NCBI RefSeq assembly: GCF_021412585.1
Contig: NZ_JAKCMI010000043.1
Span: 1 to 36,974 of the forward strand
Source: Halomonas alkalisoli
GTDB lineage: Bacteria > Pseudomonadota > Gammaproteobacteria > Pseudomonadales > Halomonadaceae
DNA: 36,974 nucleotides
Reading direction: 5' to 3'
Part shown: piece by piece, positions 1 through 7,108 of the stretch
Position numbering within the stretch: the first letter of the stretch is position 1
How the letters are laid out: every line of letters starts with the position of its first letter
The notes under the pieces: model-generated
The model's input: the letters and a program-made list of their open reading frames with translations, nothing else
What the model was told of the DNA's origin: nothing
The model's database searches: none
Program-made: the position numbers and the translations under genes

Positions 1-1434
1 CGCACCAAGATCGTCGCCACCCTGGGGCCGGCCAGCGACCGCGACGGCGTGCTGGAAGCGATGATCGAGGCCGGCGTCGACGTGGTGCGCCTCAACTTCT
101 CCCACGGTTCGCCGGACGACCACCGCCGCCGCCTCGAGCGGGTGCGCGAGATCGCCGCCCGCCTGGGTAGGGCGGTGGCCGCCCTGGGCGACCTGCAGGG
201 CCCCAAGATCCGCATCGCCCGCTTCAAGGATGGGCCGGTGACGCTGGAGGAGGGGCAGTCCTTCCTGCTCGACATGGCGCTGGACTCCGATGCCGGTGAC
301 GTGACCCGGGTTGGCTGCGACTACAAGACCCTGGCCGACGACGTCGCCCCCGGCGATCGGCTGCTGCTCGACGACGGTCGACTGGTGCTGCATGTGAACC
401 GGGTGGCCGACCACCTGATCCACACCAGCGTGGTGGTGGGCGGCAAGCTCTCCAACAACAAGGGCATCAACAAGGAGGGCGGTGGCCTCTCGGCCCCGGC
501 GCTCACCGACAAGGACCGCGCCGACCTCAAGACCGCCATCGACATCGGCGTCGACTACCTGGCGGTCTCGTTCCCGCGCAGCGCCGCCGACATGCAGGAA
601 GCGCGGGAGCTGTTGGGCGAGGCGGGCAAGGAGATCGGCCTGGTGGCCAAGCTCGAGCGCGCCGAGGCGGTGGCCGACGCGGCGACGCTCGACGGGATCA
701 TCGAGGCCTCCGAGGCGGTGATGGTGGCCCGCGGCGACCTGGGGGTGGAGATCGGCGACGCCGAGCTGATCGGCATGCAGAAGCGCATCATCAAGCGCGC
801 CCGCACCCTGAACCGGGCGGTGATCACGGCAACCCAGATGATGGAGTCGATGATCACCTCGCCGCTGCCCACCCGGGCCGAGGTGTTCGACGTGGCCAAC
901 GCGGTGCTCGACGGCACCGACGCGGTGATGCTCTCCGCCGAGACCGCCGCCGGGGACTTCCCGGTGGAGACCATCGCGGCGATCAACCGCGTCTGCCTCG
1001 GCGCCGAGCGCGAGAGGATCGCCCAGGAGTCGGGGCATCGTATCCACGAGGGCTTCTCGCGGATCGACGAGACCATCGCCCTGTCGGCGATGTACGCCGC
1101 CAACCACCTGCAGGGCGTGGCGGCCATCGCCTGCATGACCTCCACCGGCTACACGCCGCTGATCGCCTCGCGCATCCGCTCGGGCCTGCCCATCGTCGGC
1201 CTGGCCCACAGCCCCATCGCCCAGCGGCGCATGGCGCTCTATCGCGGCGTGGTCTCGCTGCCCTTCGACACCAGCGAGATGGCGGCTACCGGTGTCAACG
1301 GCGCAGCGCTGGCACTGCTGGTCGAGCAGGGAATTGCCAAACCGAGGGAACATGTCATTCTGACCCGGGGCGATCACATGAATGCCCACGGCGGCACCAA
1401 CACCCTGAAGATACTCGAGGTGGAATCACCATGA
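1..1434 (+). CDS. pykA: Pyruvate kinase, 5' end outside window
   Basis: Catalyses phosphoenolpyruvate + ADP to pyruvate + ATP in the cytoplasm, the last step of glycolysis and of the Entner-Doudoroff route. The frame is open from base 1 and reads RTKIVATLGPAS, which is normally about residue 7 of the family, so only a handful of N-terminal residues are missing; 477 are visible. Family motifs include the substrate-loop RLNFSHGS, GDLQGPKIR, the SNNKGINKEGGG segment, the active-site stretch VAKLERAEAV and the ATQMMESM and DAVMLSAETAAG blocks. From memory it resembles E. coli PykA (type II, AMP-activated) more than PykF; the isozyme assignment is inference. Its stop overlaps the mgsA start (ATGA), so the two are probably translated together. 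Confidence 0.96.
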   Translation, partial: RTKIVATLGPASDRDGVLEAMIEAGVDVVRLNFSHGSPDDHRRRLERVREIAARLGRAVAALGDLQGPKIRIARFKDGPVTLEEGQSFLLDMALDSDAGDVTRVGCDYKTLADDVAPGDRLLLDDGRLVLHVNRVADHLIHTSVVVGGKLSNNKGINKEGGGLSAPALTDKDRADLKTAIDIGVDYLAVSFPRSAADMQEARELLGEAGKEIGLVAKLERAEAVADAATLDGIIEASEAVMVARGDLGVEIGDAELIGMQKRIIKRARTLNRAVITATQMMESMITSPLPTRAEVFDVANAVLDGTDAVMLSAETAAGDFPVETIAAINRVCLGAERERIAQESGHRIHEGFSRIDETIALSAMYAANHLQGVAAIACMTSTGYTPLIASRIRSGLPIVGLAHSPIAQRRMALYRGVVSLPFDTSEMAATGVNGAALALLVEQGIAKPREHVILTRGDHMNAHGGTNTLKILEVESP

Positions 1435-1913
1435 CCGACCCGCGTCCGCGGCGCACCGTGCAGCGCACCCTCCCGGCCCGCAAGCGCATCGCGCTGATCG
1501 CCCATGACGGCAAGAAGGAAGAGCTGCTGGCATGGGCCACACGCTGGCAGCAGACCCTGGCCGACCACGAACTGGTCGGCACCGGCACCACTGCCGGACG
1601 CATCTCGGCGCAGCTGGGCCTGAAGGTGGAAGGCCTGATGAGCGGCCCGCTGGGAGGCGACCAGCAGATCGGCGCTCGCATCACCGAACAGCGGCTGGAC
1701 CTGCTGGTCTTCTTCTGGGACCCCTTCGCACCCCAGCCCCATGACCCCGACGTCAAGGCGCTGCTTCGGCTCGCTGCCCTGTGGAACATTCCCGTGGCCT
1801 GCAACGCCGCCAGTGCCGACTTCCTGATCAGCTCTCCCTGGTTGTCAGAACCCTACGAGATGACCATTCCCGATGCCCAGGCATGGGTGGCATCACGCAA
1901 TTCACAGGGCTGA
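1431..1913 (+). CDS. mgsA: Methylglyoxal synthase
   Basis: Converts dihydroxyacetone phosphate to methylglyoxal and phosphate, a bypass used when triose phosphates build up or phosphate is short. The 160-residue length and motifs fit the family: AHDGKK near residues 24-29 (His25, Asp26, Lys28), SGPLGGDQQIG near 71-81 with the catalytic-base Asp77, and His104 in QPHDPDVKALLR, followed by NIPVACN. The ATG overlaps the pykA stop by 4 nt, with a GAGGTGG-like ribosome site inside pykA. Placement between pyruvate kinase and pgi puts a carbon-overflow valve in one sugar-phosphate cluster. Family assignment is secure; shared transcription with pykA is inferred from the overlap. Confidence 0.96.
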   Translation: MTDPRPRRTVQRTLPARKRIALIAHDGKKEELLAWATRWQQTLADHELVGTGTTAGRISAQLGLKVEGLMSGPLGGDQQIGARITEQRLDLLVFFWDPFAPQPHDPDVKALLRLAALWNIPVACNAASADFLISSPWLSEPYEMTIPDAQAWVASRNSQG

Positions 1914-1962
1914 CAGGCGGCCCGCGCCAGCCTCGCCCGACTATCGCGCCTGAGGAAACCGC

Positions 1963-3612
1963 ATGTTCCAACTTACCCGCAGCGTCACCTGGCAAGCCCT
2001 GAAGCGATTGCAGCAGGAAACCGCCAACGACCGCATCAAGGATTACTTCACCGCCGACCCCCAGCGCTTCGAGAAGATGAGCCTGCGTGTCGGCGGCCTG
2101 TTTCTCGACTATTCCAAGCACCAGATCTCCGATGCGGTGCTGGCCAAGCTGCTCGAGCTCGCCGACCACTCGGCGCTGGTCCAGCGGCGCGCCCAGATGT
2201 TTTCCGGCGACATCATCAATGTCACCGAAGATCGCCCGGTACTTCACGCCGCCCTGCGCAACCTGGGCGATAGCCCGGTGATGGTCGACGGCAAGGACGT
2301 GATGCCGGAGATCCGCCGCTCCTGGGAGCAGCTGCGCCAGTTCGCCGACGCCGTACGCAACGGCGAGTGGAAGGGCTACAGCGGCAAGCGCATCAAGGAC
2401 GTGGTCAACATCGGTATCGGCGGGTCGGACCTGGGGCCCAACATGGCCAGCCGGGCACTGCTCAAGCACCGCCACCCGGAACTCGGCTTCCACTTCGTTT
2501 CCAACGTCGACGGCGCCCATATCCAGAAGGTGCTCTCCCGTCTCGACCCGGCCACCACGCTGTTCATCGTCTCGACCAAGACCTTCTCCACCCAGGAGAC
2601 GCTGCTCAACGCCAAGACGGCACGCCGCTGGTTCGTGGAACAGGCCGGCGAAGACGCCGACGTGGGCGCCCACTTCGTCGCCGCCTCGACCAACCGCCGC
2701 GCCGCCATGGAGTTCGGCGTACGCGAGGAGAACGTCTTCGAGTTCTGGGCCTGGGTCGGCGGGCGCTACTCCATGTGGTCCTCCATCGGCCTGCCGATCG
2801 CCCTTTCCGTGGGCTTCGACGGCTTCATGGAGATGCTCGAAGGCGCCTACGAGATGGACCAGCACTTCCTCTCCGCTCCCTTCGACCGGAACATGCCGGT
2901 GCTGATGGCGCTGGTCGGCATCTGGAACCTCAACTTCCACGGCGCCGAGACCCAGGCCATCGTGCCCTACGACCAGGCGCTGCATCAGCTGCCCGCCTTC
3001 CTGCAGCAGCTGGACATGGAGTCCAACGGCAAGTCGGTGGATATCTTCGGCCACCCGGTGGACTACAAGACCGGCCCCATCGTCTGGGGGCAGACCGGCT
3101 CCAACGGCCAGCACGCCTTCTTCCAGCTGCTGCACCAAGGCACCCGCTACGTGCCCATCGACTTTATCGCCTCACTCAAGCCGGAGCCCGGCGTCGAGGA
3201 GCACCACTTCGCGCTGCTCACCAACATGCTGGCCCAGGCCAACGCCTTCATGGAGGGCAGCCAGACCGGCGGTCGGCTCGACCCCTACAGCTGCCCCGGC
3301 AACCGCCCCTCCAGCGTGCTGCTGCTCGACGAGCTGACCCCCAAGAACCTCGGCGCGCTGATCGCGCTCTACGAGCACAAGGTCTTCGTCCAGGGGGTGA
3401 TCTGGAACATCAACTCCTTCGACCAGTGGGGGGTGGAGCTGGGCAAGCGTATCGCCGGCGAGATCAGTGAGCGCCTGGACACCCAGACCCAGGACTTCGA
3501 TGCTTCCACCCAGGGGCTGCTGGCCCTGGTGCGCGAGCATTTCCATGCCACGCCCCCGGCCGCCCCGGCGCCGGCAAGGAGTGAGAAAAAGGCACGCAAG
3601 AAGGAGAGCTGA
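1963..3612 (+). CDS. pgi: Glucose-6-phosphate isomerase
   Basis: Interconverts glucose 6-phosphate and fructose 6-phosphate in the cytoplasm. The product has 549 residues, the usual bacterial length. It shows VNIGIGGSDLGPNM, FVSNVDGAH, GGRYSMWSSIGLP, MESNGKSV (Glu353), GQTGSNGQHAFFQLLHQGT (His384) and FDQWGVELGK (Lys495), matching the active-site glutamate, histidine and lysine of the family. The ATG is preceded by GAGGAA at good distance. It follows mgsA after a 49-nt gap and may share its transcript. The C-terminus ends in an Ala/Pro- and Lys-rich tail, an ordinary extension. The stop lies 2 nt from the stop of the opposing crcB gene, leaving no room for a terminator. Confidence 0.98.
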   Translation: MFQLTRSVTWQALKRLQQETANDRIKDYFTADPQRFEKMSLRVGGLFLDYSKHQISDAVLAKLLELADHSALVQRRAQMFSGDIINVTEDRPVLHAALRNLGDSPVMVDGKDVMPEIRRSWEQLRQFADAVRNGEWKGYSGKRIKDVVNIGIGGSDLGPNMASRALLKHRHPELGFHFVSNVDGAHIQKVLSRLDPATTLFIVSTKTFSTQETLLNAKTARRWFVEQAGEDADVGAHFVAASTNRRAAMEFGVREENVFEFWAWVGGRYSMWSSIGLPIALSVGFDGFMEMLEGAYEMDQHFLSAPFDRNMPVLMALVGIWNLNFHGAETQAIVPYDQALHQLPAFLQQLDMESNGKSVDIFGHPVDYKTGPIVWGQTGSNGQHAFFQLLHQGTRYVPIDFIASLKPEPGVEEHHFALLTNMLAQANAFMEGSQTGGRLDPYSCPGNRPSSVLLLDELTPKNLGALIALYEHKVFVQGVIWNINSFDQWGVELGKRIAGEISERLDTQTQDFDASTQGLLALVREHFHATPPAAPAPARSEKKARKKES

Positions 3613-3614
3613 AT

Positions 3615-4022
3615 CTACCTGGGACGACCGGGCGCCAGCCGCGCCCGGACCATGCGGTCGCCCAGCCAGGCGGCGGCGAGCCACAGCGGCACGCTGGCCA
3701 GCCCATAGAGCAGCGCCAGCCAGGGCAGGCCGATTGCCATCAGGTAGAGGGTCTCGAGGCTGAACAGCGAAAAGGTCGTGAAGCCGCCACAGAAGCCGGC
3801 CACCAGGAAGGGCTGCCAGCGCGCCACCCGCCCTCCCTGGCGGCAGGCCGCATAGGCGGCGAAGGCGGCAATCAGCCAGGAGCCCAGCAGGTTCACCACC
3901 AGCGTGCCCCAGGGAAAGGCCGGGCCCAGCGCCGCCAGCGAGGAAACCGACACCAGGTAGCGCAGCACACTGCCCAGGGCGCTGCCCAACCCCACCGCCG
4001 CATAGTCGCGCCAGCCGCTCAT
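3615..4022 (-). CDS. crcB: Fluoride channel CrcB/Fluc, canonical subunit
   Basis: Small inner-membrane protein of the Fluc family, which exports fluoride as a dual-topology dimer. The 135 residues form four hydrophobic helices. The family signature is intact: GSVLRY, FPWGTLVVNLLGS with the pore Asn, and GGFTTFSLFSLE, which keeps both Phe-box phenylalanines and the following Glu. I chose the ATG at 4022, which overlaps the upstream crcB stop (ATGA); a GTG at 4043 is in frame but would add residues inside the neighbour. The two adjacent genes imply a heterodimeric channel. Confidence 0.93.
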   Translation of the reverse strand: MSGWRDYAAVGLGSALGSVLRYLVSVSSLAALGPAFPWGTLVVNLLGSWLIAAFAAYAACRQGGRVARWQPFLVAGFCGGFTTFSLFSLETLYLMAIGLPWLALLYGLASVPLWLAAAWLGDRMVRARLAPGRPR

Positions 4023-4411
4023 GGCGCCCCTCCTGCCAGCCACCAGCCCAACCAGGCCAGCGCCAGCCCCGCCAGGCAGGTGGCTCCGACATTGACCAGC
4101 GCCGCCGGTGTCCTACCGCTCTGCCACAACGCAAGCGTCTGCAGGCTGAGAGAGGAAACCGTGGTATAGCCACCCAGCACGCCGATCATCAGGCCCAGCC
4201 AGGCCGAAGAGAGATCGAGACCCTGCGGTACGCCCAGGCGGCCGGCGACCCAGCCGGCCAGCAGCGCCCCGCTGAGATTGACCACCAGCGTGCCCCAGGG
4301 AAAGCGTGTGCCCAGCCAACGGGCCAGGAGCCGGGACGCCGCCAGCCGGGCCATGCCCCCCGCGGCCCCTCCCACCGCCACCAGCAATACCGCGACCCAT
4401 CCGACGCTCAT
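4019..4411 (-). CDS. crcB: Fluoride channel CrcB/Fluc, divergent subunit
   Basis: Second CrcB/Fluc paralogue, 130 residues, four hydrophobic helices, first gene of the two-gene crcB unit. It keeps GGMARL and FPWGTLVVNLSGA but its pore motif reads GVLGGYTTVSSLSLQ where the family normally has TTFSTFSAE. Both Phe-box phenylalanines (to Val and Leu) and the Glu (to Gln) are changed. This suggests a partner subunit with one degraded pore, as described for some heterodimeric Fluc channels. The ATG at 4411 follows a GGGGAA ribosome site; the open frame runs further upstream to 4612, but that part is not CrcB-like and contains the leader described separately. Confidence 0.9.
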   Translation of the reverse strand: MSVGWVAVLLVAVGGAAGGMARLAASRLLARWLGTRFPWGTLVVNLSGALLAGWVAGRLGVPQGLDLSSAWLGLMIGVLGGYTTVSSLSLQTLALWQSGRTPAALVNVGATCLAGLALAWLGWWLAGGAP

Positions 4412-4432
4412 GCTGTTTCCCCAGCGGCAAGT

Positions 4433-4461
4433 GTTATAACAACCGATGCTAACGAAGTCGT
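4433..4461 (-). promoter_or_regulatory. Possible crcB-proximal promoter
   Basis: On the minus strand a -10-like TATAAC (4438-4433) lies 17 bp after ACGACT (4461-4456), which shares the GAC core of a -35. It would start transcription just upstream of the crcB ribosome site and downstream of the terminator at 4471-4501. The match is weak in the -35 half. Confidence 0.35.
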
Positions 4462-4470
4462 TGCGAGCAC

Positions 4471-4501
4471 ACAAAGAAAAGCCACCCGCAGGACGGGTGG
4501 C
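4471..4501 (-). terminator. Rho-independent terminator in crcB leader
   Basis: Read on the minus strand, an 8-bp stem GCCACCCG/CGGGTGGC with a 5-nt loop (4501-4481) is followed directly by TTTTCTTTGT. This is a good intrinsic terminator shape, but no annotated gene ends here. It sits about 60 nt upstream of the crcB start, so it terminates either a short independent RNA or a conditional crcB leader. Confidence 0.7.
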
Positions 4502-4528
4502 AAGAGGATCGAGCTTAATGCAGGGATT

Positions 4529-4571
4529 CATGCCAAGGGATAGGCATGCCAAGAATATGACACATGCCGAG
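4529..4571 (+). repeat. Three direct 9-mer repeats CATGCCRAG
   Basis: CATGCCAAG occurs at 4529-4537 and 4545-4553, and CATGCCGAG at 4563-4571, with start-to-start spacing of 16 and 18 bp. The copies overlap the candidate minus-strand promoter. Two copies also form a CATGCC/GGCATG inverted pair. The arrangement looks like a small operator array; the binding protein is unknown. Confidence 0.6.
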
Positions 4572-4583
4572 TTGCATGTACAA
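4554..4583 (-). promoter_or_regulatory. Candidate minus-strand promoter upstream of crcB leader
   Basis: Minus-strand TTGTAC (4583-4578) and CATATT (4559-4554) are separated by 18 bp. A transcript starting near 4547 would reach the terminator at 4471-4501 after about 75 nt. The elements overlap the direct repeats at 4529-4571, which could therefore be operator sites. Not tested by any comparison. Confidence 0.4.
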
Positions 4584-4706
4584 TTACTGCATCGAAAATT
4601 CGACTCACCCACCCCGTTCGTCCAATGGCGACAAAGTCCGTATCATATGCCGCACGGGAACATGACGGATCCCTGACTACACGCCCGAGATGGAGGTCAC
4701 TGCGTG

Positions 4707-7037
4707 ATGCCCACACGTTTCATCCCCTGGCTGCTTGGCTGGCTGCTGCTGGCCTGCCTCGCTGCGACGCCCGCCCTGGCCCAGCCGATCGAGGCCGCCA
4801 ATGGCCCCGCCTACTCGACGCTGGCCGACCTCCTCGAGGACGAGTCATCTCGCCAGCAGTTGATCGACCACCTGCGCCGCCAGGCGATCGATGAGGGCGC
4901 CCTGGCAGGAGCCGAGGCCGTACACCGGGAGCAGCCGCCGGAACAGGTATCGCTGCCAAGGCAGCTGGCGGAGTTGACCAGCCGCGTTGTCAGCGATATC
5001 GGTGGAGAATTCCGCAATCTGGTGAGCATCGTGACCGGCCTGTTCACCGGCGAGACCACCGCCACCGACTTCGATACGGCGGCCTTCACCTCGGCGGCGA
5101 TCAACCTGGGCCTGGTGATACTGGCCACCTTCCTGTTCTTCGTCGCCTTCCGCCACTTCGCCAGGCCGCTGTTCACCCGCATCAGCGGCTGGTCACTGCA
5201 GGCCAGCACCCTTACCCCGGTGGTACGCCTGGTGCTCTGCGTGGCCCTGGCCGCCCTGGTGGACGTGCTCGTCGTGGTGCTGGCCTACATGGCCGGTAAC
5301 CTCATCGCCACCTTCGCCATCGGCGAGACCGGCGAGCTCTCCACCCGTGCCTCGCTGTTCCTCAACGCCTTTCTGATCATCGAGCTGCTGAAGGCCGCCG
5401 TGCGGATGCTGTTCTCGTCACGCTACGAGGGGCTACGCCTGCTGCCCATCTCGGCGGGCGAAGCCTCCTACTGGAACCGCTGGATCGCTCGTCTCATCGG
5501 GCTGGTGGGCTATGGCCTGATGGTGGTGGTGCCGCTGGCCAACGTCTATCTGACCCCGACCCTGGGGCGGGGCATCGGCGCCCTGATCATCTTCGGCGCC
5601 TTCTTCTATGCCGTGGCGGTGGTGCTCAAGAATCGGGTGCGCATCCGCGACAACCTCGACCAGCTGGCGGCCCGCAGCGACCTGACGGCAACCCGGGTCT
5701 CCCTGCAGCTGTTCGCGCGCACCTGGCACCTGTTCGCCCTGGCTTACTTCCTGATGGTACTGGTGCTGACCCTGACCCGGCCGGCAGATGCCCTGCCCTT
5801 CGTGCTCCTTGCAACGCTCAAGACATTGGCCATCGTGGTGGTCGGCATGCTCCTGTCGAGCCTGCTGACCCAGACCATCGGTCGACGCATTCGCCTTTCC
5901 GACGACCTGCGCCGCAAGCTGCCGCTGCTGGAGCCTCGCCTCAACAGCTATGTGCCCAACGCACTGCGCGTCATCCGTACCATCATCCTGATCGTGGTGG
6001 TCCTGCTCGTGCTCAGCGCCTGGGGAGCCTTCGACCTGATGGCCTGGTACGCCTCGGAGGCGGGCCGCGGCCTGGTGGGTAAACTGGCGAGCGTCGCGAC
6101 GATCCTGGTCGTCGCCATCGGCGTCTGGCTGGGCCTGGCCAGCCTGATCGAGCACAAGCTGAACCCCGAAACCGGCACCGGCGAACCCACCGCTCGCGCC
6201 AAGACCCTGCTCTCGCTGTTCCGCAACGCCCTGGCCATCGCCCTGATCACCATGACGATGATGATCGTGCTAGCCGAGATCGGTATCAACATCGGCCCGC
6301 TGATCGCCGGTGCCGGCGTGCTGGGCCTGGCCATCGGTTTCGGCGCCCAGAAGCTGGTACAGGACATCATCACCGGGGTCTTCATTCAGGTGGAGAACGC
6401 CATGAACACCGGCGACGTGGTCACGGTCGGCGGCATCACCGGCACCGCCGAACGGCTCAGCATCCGCTCGGTGGGTATCCGCGATATCTCGGGCACCTAC
6501 CATATCGTGCCCTTCTCCAGCGTCGACACCGTCTCCAACTACATGCGCGAGTTCGGCTACCACGTGGGCGAGTACGGCATCGCCTATCGCGAGAGCATCG
6601 ACGACGCCATCGTCGCCCTGCGCGAGGCCTTCGATGAACTGGCGGCCGACGAGGCGCACAAGATGAACATCCTGGCGCCGCTGGAAGTGGCCGGGGTCAC
6701 CGGCCTCGGCGACAGCTCGGTGAACATCCGCGTGCGGATCAAGACCACACCGGGCACCCAGTGGAGCACCGGCCGGGCCTTCAACCGGCTGGTCAAGCTG
6801 CACTTCGACGGCAAGGGCATCGAGATCCCCTTCCCCCACACCACGCTCTACTTCGGCGTGGGCAAGGAGGGCGAGGCGCCGCCGGCCAACCTGCGCGTCA
6901 TGCAACAGCCCTTCGACATCAACGGACGCCCGGGCGGCCAGCCGAGCTCCGGCGAGAGCAGTCGTTCCGGCGAGGACGACCCCCGCTCGAAGCCCAACCC
7001 GACATTCAAGGGCGACTACGACGACGACAAGGACTGA
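4707..7037 (+). CDS. Large MscS-family mechanosensitive channel (YbiO-like)
   Basis: Inner-membrane channel that opens under membrane tension and releases solutes during hypo-osmotic shock. The 776 residues comprise a signal peptide (about 1-25, ending PALAQ), a periplasmic segment, a long multi-helix membrane region (about 130-530), and the MscS core. The pore-helix region around 530-565 reads LIAGAGVLGLAIGFGAQKLVQ and is followed by GDVVTVGG and the beta domain. Size and order resemble E. coli YbiO rather than small MscS. An acidic, probably disordered tail follows residue 735. I prefer the ATG at 4707 (GGAGGT 9 nt upstream) over the GTG at 4704. In a halophile using ectoine this channel is a plausible solute-release partner to TeaABCD; that link is inference. 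Confidence 0.93.
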   Translation: MPTRFIPWLLGWLLLACLAATPALAQPIEAANGPAYSTLADLLEDESSRQQLIDHLRRQAIDEGALAGAEAVHREQPPEQVSLPRQLAELTSRVVSDIGGEFRNLVSIVTGLFTGETTATDFDTAAFTSAAINLGLVILATFLFFVAFRHFARPLFTRISGWSLQASTLTPVVRLVLCVALAALVDVLVVVLAYMAGNLIATFAIGETGELSTRASLFLNAFLIIELLKAAVRMLFSSRYEGLRLLPISAGEASYWNRWIARLIGLVGYGLMVVVPLANVYLTPTLGRGIGALIIFGAFFYAVAVVLKNRVRIRDNLDQLAARSDLTATRVSLQLFARTWHLFALAYFLMVLVLTLTRPADALPFVLLATLKTLAIVVVGMLLSSLLTQTIGRRIRLSDDLRRKLPLLEPRLNSYVPNALRVIRTIILIVVVLLVLSAWGAFDLMAWYASEAGRGLVGKLASVATILVVAIGVWLGLASLIEHKLNPETGTGEPTARAKTLLSLFRNALAIALITMTMMIVLAEIGINIGPLIAGAGVLGLAIGFGAQKLVQDIITGVFIQVENAMNTGDVVTVGGITGTAERLSIRSVGIRDISGTYHIVPFSSVDTVSNYMREFGYHVGEYGIAYRESIDDAIVALREAFDELAADEAHKMNILAPLEVAGVTGLGDSSVNIRVRIKTTPGTQWSTGRAFNRLVKLHFDGKGIEIPFPHTTLYFGVGKEGEAPPANLRVMQQPFDINGRPGGQPSSGESSRSGEDDPRSKPNPTFKGDYDDDKD

Positions 7038-7055
7038 TAGCGTCCGCCAACGCAA

Positions 7056-7084
7056 CGCGGGGGCTGCCAGTGGCAGCCCCCGCG
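7056..7084. terminator. GC-rich hairpin between convergent mscS and hemY
   Basis: A perfect inverted repeat CGCGGGGGCTGCCA/TGGCAGCCCCCGCG with one central base (so about 12 usable pairs) sits between two convergent genes. It has no T-run on either strand, so it may act as a transcript-end stabiliser or Rho-dependent end rather than a classic terminator. Confidence 0.55.
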
Positions 7085-7108
7085 GCGTTACGGGCACGTA
7101 TTACAACG

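Larger units (their letters stand above)
4412..4706. other. Divergent crcB/mscS intergenic region
   Basis: This 295-bp stretch between the minus-strand crcB pair and the plus-strand mscS gene is more AT-rich than its surroundings. It holds two possible minus-strand promoters, a minus-strand terminator, and three direct 9-mer repeats, each listed separately. A possible plus-strand -10 (TATCAT, 4641-4646) could serve mscS but has no good -35. I compared the leader with the fluoride riboswitch consensus from memory and did not find its conserved GGNGATGG or GATGACGCC-type segments. Confidence 0.6.

Noticed and set aside
1828..3138. A 436-codon open frame antisense to pgi, and many other long antisense frames (for example 30109-32076 opposite teaBC).
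   Set aside because: Each lies opposite a secure conserved gene and its composition is biased to Gly, His, Arg, Gln or Ala, as expected for shadow frames at high GC. No motifs or ribosome sites.
4545..4559. TTGGCATG on the minus strand as half of a sigma-54 promoter.
   Set aside because: No TTGC -12 element stands at the required distance, so the motif is better explained as part of the 9-mer repeats.
4412..4600. Fluoride riboswitch before crcB.
   Set aside because: The conserved GGNGATGG and GATGACGCC-type segments were not found on the minus strand, although a terminator is present. A covariance search could overturn this.
4412..4612. N-terminal extension of the upstream CrcB to residue 197.
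   Set aside because: The extra 67 residues are Cys-rich and non-hydrophobic, unlike CrcB, and overlap the terminator and repeats. The ATG at 4411 has its own ribosome site.
6990..7037. The mscS product ends GDYDDDKD, which looks like a FLAG epitope.
   Set aside because: It lacks the exact DYKDDDDK order and lies in a natural acidic low-complexity tail, so coincidence is the better reading.
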